A stretch of 56,137 nucleotides of DNA from CAYNFH01 sp964396385 (GCA_964396385.1 CAYNFH010000011.1:1-56137), one strand, 5' to 3'; shown: positions 1 through 9,392, numbered from the stretch's first letter. The notes: generated by a model not told the origin, from the sequence alone. Numbers and translations are program-made.

Positions 1-410
1 ATGCGGCGGAGCGTGCTCACGGCGGTGCGGCGACGCTCCATGGCCTGGCCCACCTTGAGTGTCAGCAACTCGTACACGTCCACGCCTGGAACATTCTTTT
101 CTAGGTAGTCGAATGCGCCGCGCCGCATCGACTCCACAGCGTTGACCACGTTGCCGTACGCGGTGAGGACCAGCACCTCTGTGAACACGTCGTGGGCGAT
201 GGCGTCCTGGAGCACGGTCAGGCCGCTGTCGGTCTCCTCCATGGACATGTCCGTGATCACCACGTCGAAAGGCTGCTGCTGCGAATCCAGGACCTCCGCG
301 GCCTCGGCCGCGCTCGCAGTGGCGGTGACCTGGTACCCTTCGCGCTCCAACCGCCGTTTCAGGGCGGCCCGCACGTCCTCTTCGTCATCCACCAATAGTA
401 TGCGTGACAT
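1..410 (-). CDS. Response regulator, receiver domain (partial, runs off the left edge)
   Basis: Reading from ATG at 410 on the minus strand gives an open frame to the window edge (about 136 residues). It is a CheY-like receiver domain: acidic pair D8-D9, phosphoacceptor D54 in VVITDMS, switch T83 in LVLTAYG, and K105 in DYLEK. The C-terminal output domain lies outside the window, so its type (DNA-binding or other) cannot be told. AGGAG sits 8 nt before the ATG. The gene begins 19 nt after the stop of the histidine kinase upstream, so the two form a cognate two-component operon; the kinase is inferred to phosphorylate D54. Confidence 0.9.
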   Translation of the reverse strand, partial: MSRILLVDDEEDVRAALKRRLEREGYQVTATASAAEAAEVLDSQQQPFDVVITDMSMEETDSGLTVLQDAIAHDVFTEVLVLTAYGNVVNAVESMRRGAFDYLEKNVPGVDVYELLTLKVGQAMERRRTAVSTLRR

Positions 411-429
411 GTACTCACTCCTGCTCCCT

Positions 430-2175
430 TCACCCACCATTTGCGGGCAGGAACACTAGAAACCGGGCGCCGTCGCCGGGGGTGCCAACTTCACGAATGA
501 GGCCCTGGTGCGCCTCGATGATTCCTTTGACGATGGAGAGGCCCAGCCCCATACCCTTTACCCGCGACGTGTAGAACGGCTGGAAGATTCGTTCTTTGTT
601 CTCCTCCGGCACGCCGGGCCCCTCGTCGGCGAACTCCACCTGCACGTATTCACGCGCGTGCGCCAGACGGTATCGTACCCTGTCCGCCTGATTCAGAAGC
701 CGGGTGGAAACCCGCAATTCACCCGATTCAGGTTGAAAGCTGACGGCGTTCTCTATCAGCTCGGAGAACGCGCGCTTGAGGCGAGTCGCGTCACAGCGGA
801 TGGGAGGGATGCGCTTTGCCGGCTCAAGCCGGAGCCGAACCGAGGAGCGCTTCGGAAAAGTCTCCTCGACCGCCTCGCGCACCACCTGGTTGATATCGCA
901 CTCTGCGAGGGTGACCTGCGTGGCCATGACGTAGTCGCGGAACTCGCGCAGGATCTCCTCCAGCCGCTGGATTCCCTGCTCCATGCTGCGGGCCAGCAGC
1001 AGGACCTCGTTGCGCTCAGGGCAGTCGTTCATGGATTCCACCATATGCTTCAGCTCATTTAAGTCGCCCTTGAGCGCGAAGGACCGGTTGCCGATCATGT
1101 GCGCGGAACGCGCCGACAGCTCACCCCAGGCTGCCATTCGCTCTGAGCGCACGAGCCTCTGAAAGTTGCGAGCGTTCTCGATGGCCGTCCCGAGCTGGCT
1201 CGCGATAGCTCCCAGGAGCCGCTCGTCCGCGTCCGTGAAGCGGTTGCTGAACCAGGAAGCCTGGCTCTTTCGCCGGAGGACCCGCAGCACGCCCAGAATC
1301 TTATCCCGGCTGATGATGGGCACCGCCAGATACGGCCCCGCCTCCTCATCCGGCAGCTCCTGCGGCGTGGGGCTCCAGCGCGGGTCGGCTGCCGGATCTT
1401 CCAGTCGCACGGGCTCCGCCTCGCGCGCGACCCAGCCTGTAAGCCCCTCGCCGAGGTAGTAGCTCGCCTTGCCTATCCGGCCCGCGAAGAGACAACAGGA
1501 GGCGCGGAGCACCAGGTGGTCCGTCTGATCGTCCAACAGGTAGACCGAGCAGTCCTCGAACTGGAGAACCGTGGAGGCAACGTCCACGACCTTCTGGCAG
1601 ATGGCGTCCTCCTCCAGCGTGCTTGCCAGCGTCTTCCCGATCTCTACGAGCGCCGCTTCACGGGACTGAAATCCATCCAACGTGAGGGCGGCGGCCGCAG
1701 CGTGTGCGAGGGCGGAGAGGCGCAGGACGTCTTCCGGACCGAAGGCGTCCTCCCGCTCACTGTCCACGTTGATGACGCCCAGGGTGCGGCCCTGACCTCC
1801 GAGGATAGGGACGGCGATCTCGCTGCAGACGTCATCGAAGTACTTTAGATAGTAGGGATCCCTGGTGACGTCCGGGCTGATGTAGGGCTTGCCTGTAACG
1901 GCAACGTGGCCGGTAATTCCGTGCTGAGTCTCGTTGGAAAGGAGCAGCCGCAGCCGCCGGTTCTCCTCCGACCAGCCCTCTCCCGCGGTATAAGCAACCT
2001 CCAGCTCGCCTGTCTCATGACTAACCACGGCGAGGAAGCCGCGCCGGCCGCACACCGCCTGCAGGCTCGCATCCAGCGCCTCCTGCAGGGCCTGCTTACG
2101 CCTTCGCGGGCCGCGAATGGCGTGTTCGAGGAGGGTATTGAGGGTCTGGAGGAAAGGTTCGTCATGACCGCTCAT
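430..2175 (-). CDS. Cytosolic GAF-GAF sensor histidine kinase
   Basis: 581 residues from ATG 2175. The frame is open further upstream, but that extension is low-complexity and repeat-derived, so this start is preferred. Two GAF domains lie at about 25-165 and 175-335, then a phosphoacceptor helix with H359 in SARSAHMIGNR, and an HATPase domain with N476 (N box), DEGPG at 517-521 (G1) and GMGLGLS at 541-547 (G2). No membrane segment is visible, so it should sense a cytosolic ligand or redox cue through the GAF domains. The H box differs from the common AHEIRNPL form, which fits a separate kinase subfamily. A TATAAT at 2185-2190 lies only 9 nt before the ATG, which would give an almost leaderless mRNA, but no good -35 is seen. 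Confidence 0.88.
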   Translation of the reverse strand: MSGHDEPFLQTLNTLLEHAIRGPRRRKQALQEALDASLQAVCGRRGFLAVVSHETGELEVAYTAGEGWSEENRRLRLLLSNETQHGITGHVAVTGKPYISPDVTRDPYYLKYFDDVCSEIAVPILGGQGRTLGVINVDSEREDAFGPEDVLRLSALAHAAAAALTLDGFQSREAALVEIGKTLASTLEEDAICQKVVDVASTVLQFEDCSVYLLDDQTDHLVLRASCCLFAGRIGKASYYLGEGLTGWVAREAEPVRLEDPAADPRWSPTPQELPDEEAGPYLAVPIISRDKILGVLRVLRRKSQASWFSNRFTDADERLLGAIASQLGTAIENARNFQRLVRSERMAAWGELSARSAHMIGNRSFALKGDLNELKHMVESMNDCPERNEVLLLARSMEQGIQRLEEILREFRDYVMATQVTLAECDINQVVREAVEETFPKRSSVRLRLEPAKRIPPIRCDATRLKRAFSELIENAVSFQPESGELRVSTRLLNQADRVRYRLAHAREYVQVEFADEGPGVPEENKERIFQPFYTSRVKGMGLGLSIVKGIIEAHQGLIREVGTPGDGARFLVFLPANGG

Positions 2176-2202
2176 CGCGCGGACATTATAGCGCGAATTG
2201 AG

Positions 2203-2230
2203 TGATGGGTGATAGGTAATAGGTGAGGGG
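2203..2230. repeat. Heptamer tandem repeat (4 units)
   Basis: Four consecutive 7-nt units, TGATGGG, TGATAGG, TAATAGG and TGAGGGG, lie just upstream of the histidine kinase. They match in style the arms of the mirrored elements at 3428-3523, 9416-9483 and 45327-45386, but no core or opposite arm is seen here, so this looks like a half element. Confidence 0.7.
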
Positions 2231-2271
2231 CGGGTAGTGCCCTCCGTATGAATGTGTAGAGCGCACCAGTT

Positions 2272-2306
2272 TGTCATCCCGAGCGTTCCCTCTGTCATCC
2301 CGAGCG
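2272..2306. repeat. Direct repeat TGTCATCCCGAGCG (2 copies)
   Basis: The 14-mer TGTCATCCCGAGCG occurs at 2272-2285 and again at 2293-2306, in the 234-nt stretch between the divergent kinase and HAF genes. From memory, similar words are common intergenic repeats in many bacterial genomes; nothing shows a function here. Confidence 0.6.
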
Positions 2307-2409
2307 CGGGTGAGCCGCGCTTTGGCCGCGAAAGCGGACAGCGGCGAGAGCCGGCCCCTGGGGAGGGACCTGCTTTACGACAACTGCGCGTACTCAATTG
2401 CTCTCGCCA

Positions 2410-3420
2410 ATGAAACGAACATTCTCACTCTCCTCCTCCATCGTCCTTTTCGCGTTGGCGCACATCGGGGCGGGGGAGGAAGTGCGTCCGCGCGGTTACA
2501 CGCTGGTGGATCTGGGGCCAGGATGTACGCCACGGGCGATCAACAACGCGGGCGAGATCGCGGGGTACTACTACAGCTCCAAGGCGCAGGCGAACCATGC
2601 GTGCGTCTGGATAGACGGAGCGCGGAAGGACATCGGTACGCTGGGTGGACAGGCAAGCTTCGCCACGGCTGTAAGCGACCACGGGCAGGTGGTGGGCTGG
2701 TCCGTGCCGGGGAGTGGCGAGGCCGGCCGCGCGTTCACCTGGGGCGGCACGCAGATGCGGAGCGTGGGCGTGCTGCCCGGCGGGATCTTCAGCAAGGCCC
2801 TCGGCGTGAACTCTTCCGGCCAGATCGCGGGAGAGTCCGACGTGCCATCGGAGTCCGAACACGCCTTCCTCTGGAGCCATGGACGGATACTGGACCTCGG
2901 AGTACTTCCTGGCGGCGGATTCAGCAGTGCCCGCGCTATCAACGCACAGGGGACAGTAGTAGGCGTAGCGGGCAACGGACATGGCGATGACCGGGCGTTC
3001 CTGTACGGAGACGGCTATATGAAGGACCTGGGGGCGCTGGGCGGTCGCGCGGCGCACGCCAATGCCGTCAGCGATATCGGCGCGGTAGTCGGCGCGGCAC
3101 AGCGGGCCGACGCCGCGGGTCACGCCTTCCTGCGCATGAACGGAGAATTGCGTGACATCGGCACGCTGGGCGGCTCACGGTCGGAGGCGTTCGGCGTCAA
3201 TACGGCCGGCGAGGTGGTGGGTGAATCGGGCATTCCGGGCAGCCATGACGCCGTCCGCGCGTTCCTCTATCGCTCCGGTCGCATGGTGGACCTGAATCGC
3301 CTCGTGGCCGCCCCGGGCTGGGTGCTCACAACCGCGTATGCCATCAACAACCGCGGTCAGATTGTGGGGAGCGGCACACTGGGTGGGGAGGCGCATGGGT
3401 TTCTGTTGGAGCTGAGGTGA
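2410..3420 (+). CDS. Secreted HAF-repeat protein
   Basis: 336 residues from ATG 2410; a TTG 12 nt earlier is possible. Residues 1-25 form a signal peptide (basic start, hydrophobic run, then GAGEEV). The rest is built from about seven repeats of the HAF type, recognisable by alternating DLG or DIGTLGG phrases, AxxVNxxGQ/AINNxGEIVG phrases and xAFLW/AFLYxxG phrases, for example DIGTLGG at two places and LGVLPGG twice. HAF repeats are thought to fold as a beta-propeller-like extracellular module of unknown ligand. It stands alone, divergent from the two-component genes and convergent with the NRAMP gene. Confidence 0.85.
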   Translation: MKRTFSLSSSIVLFALAHIGAGEEVRPRGYTLVDLGPGCTPRAINNAGEIAGYYYSSKAQANHACVWIDGARKDIGTLGGQASFATAVSDHGQVVGWSVPGSGEAGRAFTWGGTQMRSVGVLPGGIFSKALGVNSSGQIAGESDVPSESEHAFLWSHGRILDLGVLPGGGFSSARAINAQGTVVGVAGNGHGDDRAFLYGDGYMKDLGALGGRAAHANAVSDIGAVVGAAQRADAAGHAFLRMNGELRDIGTLGGSRSEAFGVNTAGEVVGESGIPGSHDAVRAFLYRSGRMVDLNRLVAAPGWVLTTAYAINNRGQIVGSGTLGGEAHGFLLELR

Positions 3421-3427
3421 GCAGTGT

Positions 3428-3523
3428 TGGTTGAAGGGTGATAGTTGAGAGCCGGATCCGGATTCCGGCTGCTCCCCCAGTATTGGGGGCTGCGGGGCTT
3501 CCGCAGCCCATCACCTATCACCT
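3428..3523. repeat. Mirrored heptamer element with inserted hairpin
   Basis: Left arm heptamers TGGTTGA, AGGGTGA and TAGTTGA at 3428-3448 are followed by a core containing GGATCCGGATTCC. After an inserted GC-rich stretch, right-arm heptamers ATCACCT, ATCACCT follow at 3510-3523. The arms are roughly complementary. The inserted stretch contains the 20-mer GCTCCCCCAGTATTGGGGGC (3471-3490), a 6-bp stem with a GTAT loop that recurs at 42524-42543. It lies between two convergent genes and could act as a bidirectional transcription end. Confidence 0.7.
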
Positions 3524-4783
3524 TCCGGGAAAGAGCTGCGTCCAGAACAGTATGAGCGATAGGATCACCAGCACAGCGGTAGTAGTCCAGGCGATGAAAT
3601 TATACGTGCGGCTATTGGTGTAGTGGCCCATCAGGCGCTGCTTATTCACGAGCATCAGCATCAGCACCAGAATGATGGGCAGCAGGACGGCACCCACAAT
3701 GTTCGGGAGGATGATCAGGTAGGAAAGGTGGGCCGGGAACAGCATCACCACCAGCGCGGAGGCAAAGATTATGAAGGTAAACACGCCTACAAACAGGGGC
3801 GCCTCGCGCGTGCGGCGGCCCACACCGGACTCCCAGCCCAGCGCCTCCGTCACTGCATAGGCCGTAGAGAGAGGCACGGCCACCGCCCCAAAGCAGGACG
3901 CGTTGAAGAGCCCGATGGCAAAGAGCGCCGTAGCGAGCGGTCCGGCAATCGGCGCGAGCGCCTTCGCGACTTCCCCCGCGTCGTTCACGCTGTGGATATT
4001 GGCGACGTAGAGCGTGGCCCCGCAGCAGACGATGATGAAATAGGCGATGAAGTTGGTGAAGAACGCGCCGAAGAACACGTCGGCGCGCGTGACAGGGTAC
4101 TCCTCAGCGGTGAGGCCTTTATCCCTTATCGAGGACTGGATGTAGAACTGGCCCCACGGGGTGATGGTGGTCCCGACGACGTTGATGATCATGAACACGT
4201 AGGGGCCGATCGGCGCCACCTTCTTCAGGTCCGGGACGAACGTCTCTTTCAGCACCTGGCCCCAGTTGGGATGCGCCAGAAACGCGCTTACAATGTAGAA
4301 CAGGTAGATGAGCGAGAGGCCCAGAAGGATCCGCTCCAGCCGCCTGTAGGTACCCCGCGCTACCAGCAGCCAGACTATCACCGCGACTAGCGGCAGAACA
4401 AAGTAGCGCGCCCCCGATCCCAGGTACAGCTCCACCGCGGCAAGGATGCCGGCGAACTCCGAAATGGTAGTGCAGAAGTTGGCCACCAGGAGCGCGGCCA
4501 TCGCCAGCAGGGTGATCTTGATGCCGTACTCTTCGCGGATAAGATCCGCCAGCCCTTTGCCGGTCACGGCCCCCATGCGCGCGCAGATCTCCTGCGCCAC
4601 CCCCAGCGCGATAGTGGAGATGACCAGCACCCACAGCATGGCGTACTGGTACTGCGCGCCGGCCAGCGAGTAGCCGTAGATGCCGCTCGCATCGTTGTCG
4701 GCGTTGGCGGCAATGATGCCGGGGCCGACGATGGCGAACAGCGTCCCTATTCGGCTGGCGAGGAGCGGCGCGCGGCGGCGCAT
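3518..4783 (-). CDS. NRAMP-family divalent metal transporter, atypical binding site
   Basis: 421 residues from ATG 4783, chosen because GGGGGAAC precedes it and homology begins right after; the frame is open 63 nt further up. About eleven hydrophobic segments are visible. The first holds GPGIIAANADNDASG (20-34), matching the GPGxxxxxxxxDPGN helix of NRAMP proteins, and the sixth holds VVGTTITPWGQFYIQSS (202-218), matching the GAxxMPHNxxxHS helix. NRAMP proteins import Mn2+, Fe2+ and similar ions with protons. Here the Met-Pro-His of helix 6 is Thr-Pro-Trp (208-210) and the DPGN of helix 1 is altered, so the usual manganese-selecting ligands are missing. A magnesium-type NRAMP relative is possible. 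It is transcribed alone. Confidence 0.85.
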   Translation of the reverse strand: MRRRAPLLASRIGTLFAIVGPGIIAANADNDASGIYGYSLAGAQYQYAMLWVLVISTIALGVAQEICARMGAVTGKGLADLIREEYGIKITLLAMAALLVANFCTTISEFAGILAAVELYLGSGARYFVLPLVAVIVWLLVARGTYRRLERILLGLSLIYLFYIVSAFLAHPNWGQVLKETFVPDLKKVAPIGPYVFMIINVVGTTITPWGQFYIQSSIRDKGLTAEEYPVTRADVFFGAFFTNFIAYFIIVCCGATLYVANIHSVNDAGEVAKALAPIAGPLATALFAIGLFNASCFGAVAVPLSTAYAVTEALGWESGVGRRTREAPLFVGVFTFIIFASALVVMLFPAHLSYLIILPNIVGAVLLPIILVLMLMLVNKQRLMGHYTNSRTYNFIAWTTTAVLVILSLILFWTQLFPGR

Positions 4784-5405
4784 GGGCGTTCCCCCGGCAA
4801 GCGAGCACACGGCGGGACGCGGCGGTGCGCGTCCGCACTGTAGCAAGTTAACCGCGTGTTGCTTCGGGCCGCCCGAGGGAGGGGCGCGCAGGCAGAGCGG
4901 GAGGCGCGAGCCGCTCTCGCCTGGACTGAAGGTCAGGCAGGGAGGAGAGGGGCCGCACCGCCGCCCGCGGGCGCGCTGCGCCTGCCGGGACGGCCGTCGG
5001 TACTATGGCCTGGATCGGTAGACATCGAGTATCTTGTCGGAGGCGCGGAATGATATGCCGCCCCGCCCGGCGCCCGTATTGTACCGCATAGACGCGCAGA
5101 GAAGGCAGATCGACGCCGCGTGGTTGGGCCGGCAGCGGACGGGTTGACTTCCGTCGTTGGATTTGGCTACGATAGGCTGTCCGGACCCCGAGGCAAGAGG
5201 GGCGCCGGAAGTTCCAGACTGAGACGACCGCAGGCAAGGGCGGCGGCAGGTTCGCGCCGCAAGTCGATGGGGAGGCCCGCGGATCGCGGCAATGCCAGGC
5301 CAGCAAGAGTGGCCCAGGCGGCGCTGATCGATCCGGAGCCTCCCCGCTTTGTTTGGGAGCCTTTCGCCGCCCGTGCCGTCAGAATCGGTCGGCGGTTGAA
5401 CAGCC
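4784..5405. other. 622-nt intergenic region between NRAMP and antiporter genes
   Basis: This stretch separates two divergent transporter genes. Open frames in it overlap the start of the antiporter gene and show no domain, so I call no gene. It contains one plausible promoter (5144-5173) reading toward the antiporter, which would leave a leader of about 225 nt. The leader is GC-rich with several short inverted repeats, for example around 5330-5375 (CCTCCCCG/TGGGAG), but I recognise no riboswitch consensus. Confidence 0.4.
5144..5173 (+). promoter_or_regulatory. Candidate sigma70-type promoter for the antiporter gene
   Basis: TTGACT (5144-5149), an 18-nt spacer and TACGAT (5168-5173). Transcription would start near 5180, giving a long leader before the ATG at 5406. 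Matches are 5 of 6 and 5 of 6 to the consensus hexamers. Confidence 0.45.
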
Positions 5406-6941
5406 ATGGGTGGCCTGCAGCTATTCTGGATGATCCTCATAGCCTCCGTAGTGGCCATCGTCACGCGGAGGATTCGAGCGCCGTATGCGCTCGCACTGGT
5501 GGTCACCGGTCTGGCGATCGGAATCCCCCGTCTGCTCCCGCACGCGCGGCTGGATCCTACTTTGCTCCTTACCGTCTTCCTCCCACCCATCCTGTTCGAG
5601 GCGGCAATCAACCTCCGCACGGACGCGCTGCGCAAGAACTGGAAGCCTATCTCGGTCTACTCGCTGGCCGGCACGGTGCTCTCCACTCTCATCGCGGGCC
5701 GGCTGGCCGCCTGGGCGCTTCACCTGCCGCTGCCCGTGGCGCTCGTCTTCGGCGCGCTCATCTCGCCGACCGACCCCATCGCGGTGATAGCGGTATTCCG
5801 GCACCTGCGCGCCAGCCCACGCCTCACGCTCATCATGGAAGCGGAGAGCCTGCTCAATGACGCGGTGGCGGTGGTGTTGTTCGTTGTTCTGCTGGCCGCG
5901 CAGGCCGGCCACCACGCAACTGTTGCGGATGCGTTCTGGCAGTTCGTGAAGCTGTCTGTCGGCGGGGCGCTGGTCGGCGCTGCCGTCGGCGGGCTCGCGT
6001 CGCGGGTCCATCACAACATCGACGACCATCTGGTGGAGATCACGCTGACCACGGTGGTCGCGTTCGGGTCGTACCTGGCGGCGGAAGCACTGCACGTTTC
6101 GGGCGTTATGGCGGTGGTGGCGGCGGGGCTGGTCATCGGCAACCTGGGGATGCCGGTCTCCATGTCGCCGGGGACCCGGCTATCGGTCTCGGCGTTCTGG
6201 GAGTACGCGGCCTTTGTCGTGAACTCCATTGTGTTCCTGCTCATCGGAATAGAGGTCGCCTATGTCCACTGGGCCGATAAGATTCTGCTGGCGGCCAACG
6301 CAATTGTAGCGGTCCTCATCGGCCGAATGGCCATCTATCCTCTGTCGTGGATCCTCAACCGCATGGGTGGGGAGGTGCCGCTAGCATGGCAGCATGTTCT
6401 GGTCTGGGGAGGGCTGCGCGGCGCCCTCTGTATGGCCCTGGCGCTGCGCCTATCCGATGGATTCCCGCGGAGGGACGTGCTGATTGCCGCGACTTTTGCG
6501 GTGGTCGCATTCTCCCTCCTGGCGCAGGGATTGACGGTGGCACCGCTGCTCAAGTGGCTGAGGCTGGCGCAGGAAGCGCCCACGGACAGCGCGGACCAGG
6601 GACGGCTGGCGGCGGAGATGGTGGCCTGCCAGGCGGCGCTCCTGGAGCTCGAGCGACTGCGCGCTTCGGCCGCCCACCCCTCCTTGAGCATCGAGGCACT
6701 GATGGACCGTTACCGCGGCCGGCTGGAGGAGCTGGAGCAGGTGATGGATGCCGAGCAGCCGGCGTTCCGTGCGGTGCAGGAGCGGGAGACGGCGCGCGCC
6801 CGGATGCGGGCGCTTCAGGCGGAGAAGAGCGCTTACCGGGAGGCGCGCCATCGCGGGTGGCTGCGGGAGCCGGACTGGCAGGAGATATCCACGCGGATCG
6901 ACCGGGAGCTGGTAGAGCTGCGGGCGGAAGGGGACAGGTGA
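5406..6941 (+). CDS. CPA1-family Na+/H+ (cation/proton) antiporter
   Basis: 511 residues with about 12 membrane segments followed by a charged cytosolic tail from about residue 390. Family hallmarks are clear: FLPPILFEAAI (about 59-69), GALISPTDPIAVIAVFR (about 119-135), EAESLLNDAVAVVLF (about 147-161, ND being the ion-binding pair of the fold) and GGLRGALCMAL (about 336-346). Such proteins exchange cytosolic Na+ (or K+) for protons at the inner membrane and serve pH and salt balance. The tail is rich in Glu and Arg and probably helical, with a likely regulatory role. No strong Shine-Dalgarno is seen at the ATG. The gene stands alone, convergent with the GH95 gene. Confidence 0.92.
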   Translation: MGGLQLFWMILIASVVAIVTRRIRAPYALALVVTGLAIGIPRLLPHARLDPTLLLTVFLPPILFEAAINLRTDALRKNWKPISVYSLAGTVLSTLIAGRLAAWALHLPLPVALVFGALISPTDPIAVIAVFRHLRASPRLTLIMEAESLLNDAVAVVLFVVLLAAQAGHHATVADAFWQFVKLSVGGALVGAAVGGLASRVHHNIDDHLVEITLTTVVAFGSYLAAEALHVSGVMAVVAAGLVIGNLGMPVSMSPGTRLSVSAFWEYAAFVVNSIVFLLIGIEVAYVHWADKILLAANAIVAVLIGRMAIYPLSWILNRMGGEVPLAWQHVLVWGGLRGALCMALALRLSDGFPRRDVLIAATFAVVAFSLLAQGLTVAPLLKWLRLAQEAPTDSADQGRLAAEMVACQAALLELERLRASAAHPSLSIEALMDRYRGRLEELEQVMDAEQPAFRAVQERETARARMRALQAEKSAYREARHRGWLREPDWQEISTRIDRELVELRAEGDR

Positions 6942-6998
6942 TACTGTGCACTACGGACCGTCGACGTCCTCACCGTCGCCGCGGCTCCGGCCGAAGAA

Positions 6999-9392
6999 TT
7001 AAGGAGTGCTACCGGATTCGTCTCGGCTACTCCGGATCCTCAATCTCCTGTCGAGCCAGTAGCTGTGGCGCCGGCTGGTGTCGAATTGGACAGCCTTGTC
7101 GCCGTACCGCACCGTGCACGGCTGGCCGGCGTGCGATACGATGGTCGCTCGCGTAAGCTTGCCGGCGCTCCACTCGATGTCCACGGTTAACCCGCCCCGT
7201 GCCAGCAGCCCCCTTACTGAGCCAGCGGGCCAGGCACCGGGGAGCGCCGGCAGCAGGTGGAGCACTCCCGTGTGGCTCTGCAACAGCATCTCCGCGATGC
7301 CCGAGGTCGCGCCGAAGTTACCGTCGATCTGGAAGGGCGGGTGCAGGTCGAACAGGTTCGGCGCGGTGCGTTCCGGCGTCAGCAGGTCCGTATGGAGCTT
7401 GTGTGCACGGTCCCCATCCAGCAGTCGGGCCCACAGATTGATCTTCCACGCCAGGCTCCAGCCCGTGGCCATGTCCCCGCGCATCTCCAGGGAATTGCGA
7501 GCGGCTGCGAACAGCTCCGCGGTGGCCCGAGGCGTTATCTGGTTGCTCGGAAAGAGGCCGTAGAGGTGGGAGACGTGGCGGTGGTGCTGCTCCGGCGCGT
7601 TGGCATCCCAATCCTCCAGCCACTCCTGAAGCTGGCCCAGATGGCCGATCTGCATGGGGGCGAGCCTCTCGCGGGCGGCGGCGACGCGCTCCCGCAGGTC
7701 TGAATCCACTCCTAGTATATCGGTCGCGCGAGCCAAGGCGTGGAAGAGGTCCCGCAGTATCTGCATGTCCATCGTGGGCCCGGCGCAGATAGAGACGCCG
7801 GGGTGGTGCGCGTTCTCCGGCGACACCGACGGGCAGGTGACCAGCCAACCGTGCTCAGGATGCGGCACCAGCGCGTCCAGAAAGAACTCCGCAGCGCTCT
7901 TCAGTACCGGATACATCTTGCGCAGGGTGGCGCGGTCCTGGGTGAACTCATAGTGGTCCCAGATGCTCTTGCAGAGCCACGCCCCGCCGCTGGGCCACAT
8001 TCCCCAGAAGGCGCCGTCGACGGGCGCGGTGCCGCGCCAGACATCCGTGTTATGGTGCGTCACCCATCCGCCCGCGCCATACTGCTCCTTCGCCGTGCGC
8101 TGCCCCGTGACCGCGAGATCCTTAAGCATCTGGAAAAGAGGCGCGTAGCACTCCAGCAGGTTCGCGGGCCCGGCGGGCCAGTAGTTCATCTCCGTGTTGA
8201 TGTTGATGGTGTACTTGGACTGCCAGGGCGGGTCCAGGCTGTCGTTCCAGAGTCCCTGGAGGGTCGCGGGCTGGCCCCCCGGACGGGAGCAAGAGATGAG
8301 CAGGTACCGGCCGAACTGGAAGTGCAGCGCCGCGAGCTGCGGATCGTTGCCGTACTTATAGGCGGCAATACGCTCGTCGGTGGGTGCTAGGTGTTGGGCA
8401 TTGGGTGTGGGGCCGTGGAGATCCAGCTCCACGCGGCGGAACAGGCGGCGGTGCTCCGCCAGATGGGCGGAGCGGAGCTGGTCGTAGGACTTTCGCGCTG
8501 CGCCGTCAACATGGTGGCGGGCGACGCCCGCCGCGTCGCCAGTCACGTCCCGGTAGCTCCGGTAGCTGGTGGCCATGGAGATCAGGACAGTAGCCGAGCT
8601 GGCGCCGGATACCTCCACCGAGTCCGCCTGCGTACGGATCGTTCCGCCCGTGGTGACCACTCGCGCTATCGCCGCGAACCGGATGGCGCCGGGTATGTCC
8701 TGGTACTCGCCGCCGTGGCCGAGCATGGTGAGGGTGTCTGCTGCCGGTGTCTCCGGAGTGATGGGCAGCGGGCTCTCGAATCCAAACCGGAAGGCTATCT
8801 TTCCAGGCTGGTCGGCAGTAAGGCGCACGATGATCACCTGGTCCGGCGCGCTAGCGAAGGCGTGCCGCTCGTAAGTTACGCCATCGGCTCGGTATCGGAC
8901 CCGCGTGATGGCGGTGTCGAGGTTGAGGTCGCGGAAGTATTCAGTGGGCTGCTCGTGAGGAAAGGTGAGGAGGAGGCTACCGACCGTCTGGTAGGGCATC
9001 TGCCGGAGCGGGCGGCTCATAAAGCGGGCGTTCACCAGATCCTGCGCTTTGGCCCACTCACTGGCGAATACCAGCCGCCGGATCTCCGGCAGGGCGGCGA
9101 GTCCGTCCGGATTGGCATAGTCGTGCGGGCTTCCGGCCCAGAGAGTGCCCTCATTGAGCTGGAGGCGCTCTTCCGGCACGCCGCCGAAGACCATGGCGGC
9201 CAGCCGGCCGTTGCCGATGGGTAGCGCCTCCAGCCACTGGCGCGCGGGACGGCGGTACCAGAGGGTGGTCCGCGCAAGCTCCTCCCCCTTGGGCGCGGCA
9301 CTCGCGTCTGCCGGCCACACCGACTCTCCTTCCGTCATTGCTGCCCCTGTGGCCACCATCGCCTTGAGAACGGTCCGACGGGAAAGTCGCAT
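6999..9392 (-). CDS. Glycoside hydrolase family 95 (alpha-L-fucosidase-like), exported
   Basis: 797 residues from ATG 9392. The N-terminus has SRRTVLKA, a twin-arginine-like motif, then a hydrophobic stretch, so Tat export is likely. The GH95 fold is shown by WLEALPIGNGRLAAMVFGG (N-terminal beta domain), the INTEMNYWPA segment (the two Asn that activate water in this inverting family), PSVSPEN (general acid Glu) and FQIDGNFGATSGIAEML (Asp) near the end. The family cleaves terminal alpha-1,2-fucose, and some members act on L-galactose in xyloglucan. Length is typical. It follows the DUF5996 gene on the same strand, with a mirrored repeat between, and no transporter adjoins it. Confidence 0.93.
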   Translation of the reverse strand: MRLSRRTVLKAMVATGAAMTEGESVWPADASAAPKGEELARTTLWYRRPARQWLEALPIGNGRLAAMVFGGVPEERLQLNEGTLWAGSPHDYANPDGLAALPEIRRLVFASEWAKAQDLVNARFMSRPLRQMPYQTVGSLLLTFPHEQPTEYFRDLNLDTAITRVRYRADGVTYERHAFASAPDQVIIVRLTADQPGKIAFRFGFESPLPITPETPAADTLTMLGHGGEYQDIPGAIRFAAIARVVTTGGTIRTQADSVEVSGASSATVLISMATSYRSYRDVTGDAAGVARHHVDGAARKSYDQLRSAHLAEHRRLFRRVELDLHGPTPNAQHLAPTDERIAAYKYGNDPQLAALHFQFGRYLLISCSRPGGQPATLQGLWNDSLDPPWQSKYTININTEMNYWPAGPANLLECYAPLFQMLKDLAVTGQRTAKEQYGAGGWVTHHNTDVWRGTAPVDGAFWGMWPSGGAWLCKSIWDHYEFTQDRATLRKMYPVLKSAAEFFLDALVPHPEHGWLVTCPSVSPENAHHPGVSICAGPTMDMQILRDLFHALARATDILGVDSDLRERVAAARERLAPMQIGHLGQLQEWLEDWDANAPEQHHRHVSHLYGLFPSNQITPRATAELFAAARNSLEMRGDMATGWSLAWKINLWARLLDGDRAHKLHTDLLTPERTAPNLFDLHPPFQIDGNFGATSGIAEMLLQSHTGVLHLLPALPGAWPAGSVRGLLARGGLTVDIEWSAGKLTRATIVSHAGQPCTVRYGDKAVQFDTSRRHSYWLDRRLRIRSSRDESGSTP

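Noticed and set aside
5003..5635. 210-codon minus frame before the antiporter gene
   Set aside because: No domain, overlaps the start of a certain gene, and composition is that of a non-coding frame.
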